Assembly: GCA_002426495.1 (NCBI GenBank)
Contig: DIQC01000033.1
Span: 1-6,158, forward strand
DNA: 6,158 nucleotides
Origin: Thermacetogenium sp. UBA5472
GTDB lineage: Bacteria > Bacillota > DSM-12270 > Thermacetogeniales > Thermacetogeniaceae
Direction: 5' to 3'
The notes below the pieces were generated by a model. That model saw only the letters and a program-made list of their open reading frames with translations, was not told the origin of the DNA and did not search any database. A program made the translations under genes and the position numbers. Within the stretch, counting starts at the first letter, position 1, and the number at the start of each line of letters is the position of its first letter. This document shows positions 1-4,854 of this stretch, piece after piece.

Positions 1-513
1 TTACAGATCAGCAGAAAGGCCGGAGAACTCCTGCAGGACAAACGGGATGCTGTCCTACGTGTAACAGTGATTGACACCATGCCCAGGACAAGCCTTGAGG
101 GATTGCTGGCTAAAAGGTTTCACAATGCTGCAGGAAAGACAATAGAGTTCAGCCTGGTCGGTTTGCTCAACAAAAGACTGATCCCTGTTCTGCTGAAAGA
201 AGCTGGAATCAGCAACCTAAAGACCCTGGTGGACAACCTCTCTGTTGTGGAACGGAAGAAGATTCTGGATGTCCTGACCGATTGGAGATTCAAAATCACG
301 GGAACCACATCATGGCCTAATGCTCAGGTAACCGCTGGGGGTGTGGACACCCGGGAAGTGGACAAAGATACCCTGGAGTCAAAATTCGTCAAAGGCATCT
401 ATTTTACTGGAGAGGTATTGGATGTTGACGGAGCCTGCGGTGGTTATAATCTGCAATGGGCATGGTCATCAGGTTTTGTTGCCGGCCGGAACGCAGCTCA
501 ACAGACACCATAA
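1..513 (+). CDS. NAD(P)/FAD-dependent oxidoreductase, HI0933/YhiN family, C-terminal part (5' end outside window)
   Basis: The frame is open from base 1, so this is the last 170 residues of a longer protein; full-length members have about 400 residues. A GTG at position 67 is in frame, but coding sequence continues upstream of it and I do not take it as the start. The C-terminal block (window residues about 107-165) is the family signature: TAGGV, then GIYFTGEVLDVDG, then GGYNLQWAWSSG and VAGRNAA. This segment closes the FAD site of the two-dinucleotide-binding-domain flavoprotein fold. The family is often annotated as aminoacetone oxidase-like or as BaiN-related; the physiological substrate of most members is unknown, so I give no specific reaction. 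The N-terminal GxGxxG motif is not visible here. The gene ends 7 bases before a hairpin and converges on minC. Confidence 0.9.
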   Translation, partial: LQISRKAGELLQDKRDAVLRVTVIDTMPRTSLEGLLAKRFHNAAGKTIEFSLVGLLNKRLIPVLLKEAGISNLKTLVDNLSVVERKKILDVLTDWRFKITGTTSWPNAQVTAGGVDTREVDKDTLESKFVKGIYFTGEVLDVDGACGGYNLQWAWSSGFVAGRNAAQQTP

Positions 514-520
514 CAATAAA

Positions 521-553
521 TACTCTCCATCTATTGTTCAGCAATGGAGAGTA
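521..553 (-). terminator. Hairpin terminator between convergent genes, best read as the minC terminator
   Basis: Perfect 10-bp inverted repeat TACTCTCCAT / ATGGAGAGTA (521-530 with 544-553) with a 13-nt loop. On the minus strand the stem lies 9 bases past the minC stop and is followed by the T-rich tail TTTATTGTTATG. On the plus strand the following bases (TGATAAAC) are not T-rich, so termination of the flavoprotein transcript here would be weaker. An alternative inner pairing ATTG/CAAT (533-536 with 542-545) exists in the loop. Confidence 0.65.
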
Positions 554-562
554 TGATAAACG

Positions 563-1231
563 CTAATTCTGGGCTAAATTAGCCAGCATATTTTTTGATT
601 TGTTATAATCGGCAATGATAATTTTATTATTCTTTATATAGGCGATTTCAGGTCTCTTGGGTAAATCAGGAGAGCCCTGGACTGGCGCACAACCAATATA
701 TTTTCCAATGCGCAGTTGAGTGGGGTCTAATTGCAGCGCAATGATAAACGCATTGTCGTTTCCTTGGCTTCCTGCATGAACTGTGCCCTTAATAGAACCC
801 CACACAATAACATTCCCCTGTGCAATAACCTCTCCACCCACGTGAACATCACCGATCAGCATAATATTTCCCAGATAGGCAAGTCGCTGCCCTGATCTGA
901 CAGTTTTGCTGATCAGCAGGGTATCACCCTTTTCATGTTGGACAGACTGTTCAGGAAGTCTGCTTGAAGGACTTGGTTTCTTACTGTTCAGAACAACATC
1001 ATTAATTTTTATATTATTGGATGACAATATTTCCTCTAGAGAATCCAGTTCTGCGGGTGATAATGGTTTTCTTTGGCCAATATCAATATTGACCACTGCA
1101 CCCTTAAAAAAGTTAAGGTGAGACATCTTCTGTTTTAAGTGATCGATTATTTTCTGAAAATCAGTTTCTGCGTCATTGAGTATGAGTGTTACTCCATTAC
1201 GAGTCCCTTTGAAACATATTAAATCGTCCAT
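563..1231 (-). CDS. minC: Septum site-determining protein MinC
   Basis: MinC is the FtsZ-antagonising part of the Min system; MinD brings it to the membrane and it blocks Z-ring assembly away from midcell. The 222-residue length is typical. Residues about 1-85 form the FtsZ-inhibiting N-domain (opening FKGTRNGVTLIL). A Ser/Pro/Lys-rich linker follows at about 83-100. The C-terminal beta-helix domain (about 103-207) has the signature RSGQ (112-115), then GDVHVGGEVIAQGNVIVWG and the GTVHAG segment, then a LQLDPTQLRIG-like end. I place the start at the ATG at 1231, because AGAAGGA lies 9 nt upstream of it. An in-frame ATG at 1237 would leave only 3 nt to the Shine-Dalgarno and would add two residues. 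No minD or minE follows: the next gene on this side converges and a terminator intervenes, so this copy appears monocistronic. Confidence 0.93.
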   Translation of the reverse strand: MDDLICFKGTRNGVTLILNDAETDFQKIIDHLKQKMSHLNFFKGAVVNIDIGQRKPLSPAELDSLEEILSSNNIKINDVVLNSKKPSPSSRLPEQSVQHEKGDTLLISKTVRSGQRLAYLGNIMLIGDVHVGGEVIAQGNVIVWGSIKGTVHAGSQGNDNAFIIALQLDPTQLRIGKYIGCAPVQGSPDLPKRPEIAYIKNNKIIIADYNKSKNMLANLAQN

Positions 1232-1253
1232 CAACATTCATCCTTCTATAATA

Positions 1254-1282
1254 ATTATTGGTTCTTTTACATATTACGACAA
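1254..1282 (-). promoter_or_regulatory. Candidate sigma-A promoter for minC
   Basis: On the minus strand, TTGTCG (1282-1277, 4/6 match to TTGACA) and AATAAT (1259-1254, 5/6 match to TATAAT) are separated by exactly 17 bases. Transcription would begin near 1247, giving a very short leader with the AGAAGGA ribosome site almost at the 5' end. The match is fair, not perfect. Confidence 0.4.
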
Positions 1283-1305
1283 AGATCTCCCAAAATCCTT
1301 CCGTG

Positions 1306-1333
1306 TTTACTAAAACAACATCTATTCTATTAT
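1306..1333 (+). promoter_or_regulatory. Weak candidate promoter for the GIY-YIG gene
   Basis: TTTACT (1306-1311, 4/6) and TATTAT (1328-1333, 5/6) are 16 bases apart on the plus strand. An alternative TATAAT (1331-1336) is a perfect -10 but would sit 19 bases from the same -35. The -10 choices lie inside the 20-bp palindrome at 1323-1342. The predicted leader is about 65 nt to the start at 1406. Confidence 0.3.
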
Positions 1334-1342
1334 AATAGAATA
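1323..1342. repeat. Perfect 20-bp AT-rich palindrome in the divergent minC / GIY-YIG intergenic region
   Basis: TATTCTATTA followed directly by its reverse complement TAATAGAATA, with no mismatch and no spacer. Pairing stops at 1322/1343 (C against T). It overlaps the candidate -10 of the GIY-YIG gene and lies about 40 bases upstream of the candidate minC -35. A dimeric repressor site is possible; AT-rich palindromes also arise by chance, so the role is unproven. Confidence 0.5.
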
Positions 1343-1405
1343 TTGAGAAGAAGACTGCTCGAATTAGCAAAAGGCATAAAAATCATAGGATGACAGGGGA
1401 TAAGG

Positions 1406-1666
1406 ATGCATTATTATGTATATCTTCTAGAATGTGGTGACGGTACCCTATATACAGGATGGACAAACGATATTGATGCTAGATTGACTGCGCATAGAGA
1501 GGGTAGGGGGGCCAAGTACACCCGAGGCCGGGGGCCACTAGAGCTGGTTTATACTGAGGAATTGGCCACCAAAAGCGAGGCGGCAAAAAGAGAATACCAC
1601 ATCAAAAAGATGACACGTAAGCAAAAAAAGGCTCTCATCGATAAGAAGGGGTGCCAGCAGCAATAA
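1406..1666 (+). CDS. GIY-YIG nuclease-superfamily protein, UPF0213 (YhbQ/YazA type)
   Basis: A stand-alone GIY-YIG domain of 86 residues, the usual length for UPF0213. The signature reads YVYLLECGDGTLYTGWTND (4-22): YVY replaces GIY and YTG replaces YIG, as is usual in this subgroup. It is followed by the conserved Arg26 and His30 region, AKYTRGRGPLELVY (36-49) and the SEAAKREYHIKK helix (57-68), in which Glu58 is the likely metal ligand. The tail is Lys-rich. Family members are suggested to act on nucleic acids and a DNase-type activity has been proposed, but a firm cellular role is lacking. The start ATG has AGGGGA (1395-1400) 5 nt upstream. The gene is single, divergent from minC and convergent with the YitT gene, with only 18 bases to the latter's stop and no clear terminator in that gap. 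Confidence 0.9.
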   Translation: MHYYVYLLECGDGTLYTGWTNDIDARLTAHREGRGAKYTRGRGPLELVYTEELATKSEAAKREYHIKKMTRKQKKALIDKKGCQQQ

Positions 1667-1684
1667 CCGCTTCAACACTGAGAG

Positions 1685-2572
1685 TTACTTGGGAACAGGA
1701 AACCCTTTCCCGGAAACCTCAGCAGTATCGGAGATGAACATAAACGCATAGGGGTCCAAATCTAAAACTATCTCTTTTAATCTAGGCATTTCGTAATTAT
1801 TGACCACACAGCTGATAACCATTTTTGATTCTTTTGTATAACCACCATGCCCATCCAGCAGAGTAACACCCCGATGGAGTTGCTTCAAGATCAGTTCAGC
1901 GATCTTTTCGTTTTCATCAGAAATGATCGTTACAGACTTATAATTACTCAGCCCCTTGAGCACTTTATCAATTATCCATCCCGATACCCACATGCTGATA
2001 ACAGTATATAGAGCAATCTTCAGTTCAAAGAAATACAATGACATCAGGATGACAATTACATTAAAGTAGAAGGAACAAGCTCCTACAGAGATGTTCCACT
2101 TTTTCTTAGCAATGATAGCTATTATATCAGCACCTCCGCCCGATGTTCCGGAGCGTAAAATAATACCGCCGCCGAATCCACCGATGACTCCGGAGAAAAT
2201 AGCGGCAAGAAATATATCAAGTTCAGGAACGGGTAGATAAGGCTTGGTAAGGGGTAAGGCTGCCGCTAAAGCTAGTGTGCCCAGTAAACTATAGAGCATA
2301 AATGAGATGTTTAGTTCCCTTAAACCCAAAATAAATACAGGGATATTTAAGATAAGAATACCGATCGGAAGCGGAATGTTGAGCAAATAATCGCCGATCA
2401 GCGCAATTCCGGAAAGTCCTCCAGATAATAAGCCATAGGGAACCACCAGCGTATTGTATGACGCCGCTAATAAAAAAGAGCCGATGGCAATAGTCAGCAC
2501 TTTTGAGAGAAATGGCAATAGCATATTTTTAATTTTGACCAGGTTTTTCTTTACTCTGTAATGTTTCAACAT
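1685..2572 (-). CDS. YitT family membrane protein (DUF161 with C-terminal DUF2179 domain)
   Basis: A 295-residue inner-membrane protein. About six to seven hydrophobic segments span roughly residues 22-45, 50-64, 69-84, 91-108, 119-138, 166-183 and 187-201. The loop at about 131-149 carries the family's glycine-rich motif (GGFGGGI, R140, SGTSGGGADI). After the membrane part comes a soluble DUF2179 domain (about 211-286, SVTIISDENEKIAELIL...GVTLLDGHGGYT). Bacillus YitT/YpjC/YxkD are homologues; the transported substrate, if any, is not known. I place the start at the ATG at 2572, because GGAGAGG (2587-2581) lies 8 nt upstream. An in-frame TTG at 2596 would extend the protein by eight residues but would put that Shine-Dalgarno inside the coding sequence. 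The gene has its own strong promoter, so it need not depend on readthrough from the methyltransferase gene upstream. Confidence 0.92.
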   Translation of the reverse strand: MLKHYRVKKNLVKIKNMLLPFLSKVLTIAIGSFLLAASYNTLVVPYGLLSGGLSGIALIGDYLLNIPLPIGILILNIPVFILGLRELNISFMLYSLLGTLALAAALPLTKPYLPVPELDIFLAAIFSGVIGGFGGGIILRSGTSGGGADIIAIIAKKKWNISVGACSFYFNVIVILMSLYFFELKIALYTVISMWVSGWIIDKVLKGLSNYKSVTIISDENEKIAELILKQLHRGVTLLDGHGGYTKESKMVISCVVNNYEMPRLKEIVLDLDPYAFMFISDTAEVSGKGFPVPK

Positions 2573-2604
2573 CGAATAGCCCTCTCCATAATTCAATAAA
2601 TGTC

Positions 2605-2629
2605 AGCCATAGGGACAGTCCCCTTGGCT
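2605..2629 (-). repeat. Hairpin in the 5' leader of the YitT gene, possibly a REP-like remnant
   Basis: In the minus-strand transcript AGCCA (2629-2625) pairs with TGGCT (2609-2605). After an A/A mismatch, GGGG pairs with CCCT (one G-U) around a 5-nt loop. It lies about 20 nt after the predicted transcription start and 17 nt before the ribosome site. Its GGGGACTGTCCC core with a nearby TGACA resembles the GGGGAC / TGTCAC type repeats at 5976-6034. Whether it affects expression cannot be told. Confidence 0.45.
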
Positions 2630-2654
2630 AGCCCCCTACATGGAGTCAACAGAC

Positions 2655-2682
2655 ATTATATCCAATAACACAGTTATGTCAA
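2655..2682 (-). promoter_or_regulatory. Strong sigma-A promoter for the YitT gene
   Basis: On the minus strand a perfect TTGACA (2682-2677) and a perfect TATAAT (2660-2655) are 16 bases apart. Transcription should start near 2648, giving a leader of about 75 nt to the ATG at 2572. The -35 begins 10 bases after the stop of the methyltransferase gene. The spacer contains the short dyad ATAAC-N3-GTTAT (2665-2677), which touches the -35 and could be an operator half-pair. Confidence 0.75.
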
Positions 2683-2714
2683 TTTCATTAATTCAATTTA
2701 TTATATTAATGAAA
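2683..2714 (-). repeat. 10-bp inverted repeat spanning the methyltransferase stop codon and abutting the YitT promoter
   Basis: TTTCATTAAT (2683-2692) and ATTAATGAAA (2705-2714) are perfect reverse complements around 12 bases that include the TGA stop. The distal arm ends exactly where the TTGACA begins. In RNA it would be a weak AU-rich hairpin without a U-tract, so a conventional terminator is unlikely; a protein site or 3'-end stabiliser is possible. Confidence 0.4.
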
Positions 2715-3847
2715 CCTTTAGGGGGGCGGGGTCCGTAAAACTGGTAGTATTGACATTCGATCCTGCCATTGTAGAGCTTGCGTCTGCGATCGGCTCGCTT
2801 GCCAAATATCCTTTCAAAGTTTGGATGGGAAGTGAGTACATAGAAAGACCAGGCATCCATTGGTTTGAAAACCTGTCCCATCTGACTGTAAAGCTGCTCT
2901 ACTTCCTCGGTGTTATCCAATCTTTCGCCATATGGTGGGTTACAGATCAGACACCCGTATTTTCTTTTAGTCTGCAGTTCAGACAGAGGCATCTGCTGAA
3001 ATGATACAAAATCATTGACACCCGCTAATTTGGCATGGTAACGGGCGATACTCATCACTTTTGGATTTATATCTGTACCCCTAATCTGGAGTTCAAGGTC
3101 GCGGCGCATTAGATCCTCAGCTTCCTGTCGCGCATCTATCCATAATTGCTTAGAGATATTAGGCCAACTCTCTGCAGCGAATTCCCTGTGTAGGCCTGGT
3201 GCTGCATTGAGCCCAATAAGTGCAGCCTCAATCGGTATCGTTCCTGAGCCGCAGAAGGGATCTAAAAGTATGCGTTCAGGATTCCAGAAACTGAGGTTGA
3301 TTATAGCGGCAGCCAGGGTTTCTTTGAGAGGAGCAGATGTGCTCAGTTTACGGTAGCCGCGTTTATGAAGACCAGTACCGCTGGTATCGATAGTCAGTGT
3401 GGCCACATCTTTTAGTAAGGATATTTCAATGGTATAGCACGGGCCGTCCTCTTCAAACCACTTGCGGTGGTGGTACTTCTTTTTCATGCTTTCAACGATC
3501 GCTTTCTTGACGATGGCTTGACAGTCAGAGACACTGAACAGCGTTGATTTAACCGATTTCCCTTCAACAGGAAAGTTGGCGTTTTCCGGAAGCCAATCCG
3601 CCCAGGGGAGAGCCTTGGTTTTCTCAAATAGTTCATCAAAGGTGAGAGCAGTAAACTCACCAACCCTGATCAATACCCGATCGGCAGAGCGCAGCCAGAG
3701 ATTTGAGCGGCAGATGGCCTGCTGATCCCCTTGAAAGATTACTCTGGCGTTTTCAACTTCTGCATCATAACCTAGTTGGCGCACCTCACGGGCAACTATC
3801 GCTTCCAGTCCAAATGTTGCTGTAGCAATTAGTTCAATCTTTGGCAT
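2693..3847 (-). CDS. ypsC: THUMP-domain class I SAM-dependent RNA methyltransferase (YpsC / RlmL N-terminal half type)
   Basis: A cytosolic enzyme of 384 residues, the usual length of the Gram-positive YpsC family. The N-terminal ferredoxin-like and THUMP RNA-binding region covers roughly 1-155. It is followed by the conserved GLHKRGYR motif (159-166) and the Rossmann methyltransferase domain. That domain has the SAM-binding motif LLDPFCGSGTIPIEAA (194-209), the acidic GTDIN (257-261) and the catalytic NPPYGERL (303-310), which is the N-P-P-Y signature of N-methylation on a base amino group. The family relates to E. coli RlmL, which makes m2G2445 in 23S rRNA; the exact target here is inferred, not shown. 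The ATG at 3847 is preceded by GGATGTGAT, one mismatch from the consensus, with 6 nt spacing. The gene is divergent from the corrinoid operon. No convincing promoter was recognised immediately upstream. Confidence 0.93.
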   Translation of the reverse strand: MPKIELIATATFGLEAIVAREVRQLGYDAEVENARVIFQGDQQAICRSNLWLRSADRVLIRVGEFTALTFDELFEKTKALPWADWLPENANFPVEGKSVKSTLFSVSDCQAIVKKAIVESMKKKYHHRKWFEEDGPCYTIEISLLKDVATLTIDTSGTGLHKRGYRKLSTSAPLKETLAAAIINLSFWNPERILLDPFCGSGTIPIEAALIGLNAAPGLHREFAAESWPNISKQLWIDARQEAEDLMRRDLELQIRGTDINPKVMSIARYHAKLAGVNDFVSFQQMPLSELQTKRKYGCLICNPPYGERLDNTEEVEQLYSQMGQVFKPMDAWSFYVLTSHPNFERIFGKRADRRRKLYNGRIECQYYQFYGPRPPKGFINIIN

Positions 3848-3962
3848 TCGTTATCACATCCGATTACTATTATCTCAGAGCTATAGGGGACAATGCAACT
3901 CATAATTAAAATTTATTGTTTCAATCATATTATTGCTACTCCCCATAATTTAACTTTGCCTA

Positions 3963-3991
3963 TTGACAAACATGAGAACATCCTGTATATA
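3963..3991 (+). promoter_or_regulatory. Candidate promoter of the corrinoid-methyltransferase operon
   Basis: A perfect TTGACA (3963-3968) is followed after 17 bases by TATATA (3986-3991, 4/6 match to TATAAT). Predicted initiation is near 3998, inside the dyad at 3992-4015. The untranslated leader would be about 200 nt. A poorer alternative nearer the gene, TTGTTA (4112-4117) and TAAAAT (4133-4138), has a spacer of only 15. Confidence 0.6.
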
Positions 3992-4015
3992 TAGGTATAT
4001 ACTCTTATATACCTA
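3992..4015 (+). promoter_or_regulatory. Operator-like dyad at the operon transcription start
   Basis: TAGGTATATA (3992-4001), CTCT spacer, TATATACCTA (4006-4015): two perfect 10-base arms. It starts directly after the -10 hexamer and covers the predicted +1, the classic place for a repressor of the GntR or TetR kind. The regulator is not encoded in the window. In RNA it could also form a short 5' hairpin. Confidence 0.55.
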
Positions 4016-4045
4016 CCAAATGTCACTCACACTTTAAATCTGCCA

Positions 4046-4058
4046 TTAGATAATCTAA
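4046..4058. repeat. TTAGAT-A-ATCTAA palindrome overlapping the first 18-bp repeat
   Basis: 6-base arms around a single central A. The right half-site ATCTAA occurs again at 4071-4076 in the second tandem copy, so three copies of the half-site (one inverted, two direct, 18 bases apart) lie within 31 bases of the leader. This fits a cluster of protein-binding half-sites, though short AT-rich matches are weak evidence alone. Confidence 0.4.
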
Positions 4059-4086
4059 ACACTAGCTTTAATCTAAACACTCGCTT
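4051..4086 (+). repeat. Tandem 18-bp direct repeat in the operon leader
   Basis: The unit TAATCTAAACACTAGCTT (4051-4068) is immediately repeated at 4069-4086 with one change (A to C at unit position 14): 17 of 18 bases identical and no gap. Only two copies are present. It lies 53 to 88 bases after the predicted transcription start and 111 bases before the first gene. Confidence 0.85.
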
Positions 4087-4196
4087 ATCTGAATTTACCT
4101 ATATTATTACATTGTTATTAAATTACTAGAAATAAAATTAAAAGTAAACAAAAAAAGGTTGTTAATAAAATATTTACATAAAAAGGAGGAATCAAA

Positions 4197-4823
4197 TTGT
4201 CAACGGTTCAAGAAGTCAGAGTTATGGTGGAAGAGGGTAAAACAAAGCTGATCGCTGGTCTGGTACAGAAAGCTCTTGATGAAGGAAATGGCGCAGAAGA
4301 TATTCTGCAGTCAATGATCGACGCAATGAGTGTAGTTGGTGACAAATTTTCCGCAGATGAGATTTTCGTACCTGAGATGCTTATTTCAGCAAAAGCAATG
4401 TCACTAGGTGTAGATGTGCTTAAACCGCATCTTGCAGGTGACAGCGCATCTGCATTGGGCACATGTGTCATAGGTACAGTTGAAGGCGACTTGCATGACA
4501 TCGGTAAAAACCTGGTTGCTATGATGCTTGAAGGTAATGGTTTTGACATAGTTGATATGGGTGTTGATGTTTCACCAGAAAAATTCTTAAATGCAGCTAA
4601 AGAAAATAATAATGTTAAAATAGTTGCTCTTTCAGGCCTTCTTACAACAACATTACCCAAAATGGAAGAAACAGTTAAAATAATCAAGGATAGTGGTTTG
4701 GGAGTAAAAGTTATCGTCGGTGGTGCACCTATAACAGCGGAATATGCTGCTGAAATCGGAGCAGATGGATTTGCTAAAGATGCAGGAAGCGCTGCTGTTA
4801 AAGCAAAAGAGCTAGTAGCGTAA
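4197..4823 (+). CDS. Cobalamin (corrinoid)-binding methyl-carrier protein
   Basis: The 208-residue protein has the two-domain plan of MtaC/MtbC/MttC and O-demethylase corrinoid proteins, cytosolic carriers that take a methyl group on cobalt and hand it to a second acceptor. Residues about 10-85 are the helical cap domain (B12-binding_2, with FSADEIFVPEMLISAKAM at 51-68). Residues about 88-205 are the Rossmann B12 domain with DLHDIG (98-103), where His100 should be the lower cobalt ligand, then SGLLTT (146-151) and GGAPIT (175-180) around the nucleotide tail. The TTG start is chosen because AAGGAGG (4183-4189) lies 7 nt upstream; the next in-frame ATG (residue 10) has no such site. It is the first gene of a two-gene operon, 31 bases ahead of its presumed methyltransferase partner. 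The specific substrate system cannot be decided from this protein. Confidence 0.93.
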   Translation: MSTVQEVRVMVEEGKTKLIAGLVQKALDEGNGAEDILQSMIDAMSVVGDKFSADEIFVPEMLISAKAMSLGVDVLKPHLAGDSASALGTCVIGTVEGDLHDIGKNLVAMMLEGNGFDIVDMGVDVSPEKFLNAAKENNNVKIVALSGLLTTTLPKMEETVKIIKDSGLGVKVIVGGAPITAEYAAEIGADGFAKDAGSAAVKAKELVA

Positions 4824-4854
4824 ACTAAACCAATAGATAAGGAGGGATCGATCA

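Larger units (their letters stand above)
3848..4196. other. AT-rich regulatory intergenic region between the methyltransferase gene and the corrinoid operon
   Basis: 349 bases with no convincing gene. The left part (3848-3960) is AT-rich and holds only short structures such as ATTG-N3-CAAT (3915-3925). The right part carries the promoter, dyad and tandem repeat listed separately, then an A-rich stretch (about 4120-4182) up to the ribosome site. I looked for a cobalamin riboswitch because the downstream genes use B12, and saw no B12-box-like sequence or extended GC helices. Confidence 0.7.

Noticed and set aside
341..556. Plus-strand open frame overlapping the end of the flavoprotein gene and running through the terminator hairpin.
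   Set aside because: The flavoprotein frame has the conserved family signature over the same bases; this one has no recognisable motif and reads through the hairpin.
906..1121. Plus-strand open frame inside minC.
   Set aside because: Shadow of a well-conserved minC sequence.
2750..3004. Plus-strand open frame inside the RNA methyltransferase gene.
   Set aside because: Opposite strand of the NPPYGERL-containing region; no independent support.
3869..3899. Possible minus-strand promoter TTGCAT-N18-GATAAT for the RNA methyltransferase gene.
   Set aside because: The -35 matches at only 3 of 6 positions, the spacer is long, and the predicted start would fall on the ribosome site.
4051..4086. CRISPR array.
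   Set aside because: Only two directly adjacent 18-base units with no spacer; this is a tandem duplication.
3848..4196. Cobalamin riboswitch upstream of the corrinoid operon.
   Set aside because: No B12-box-like sequence and no extended paired elements; the region is AT-rich with simple repeats.
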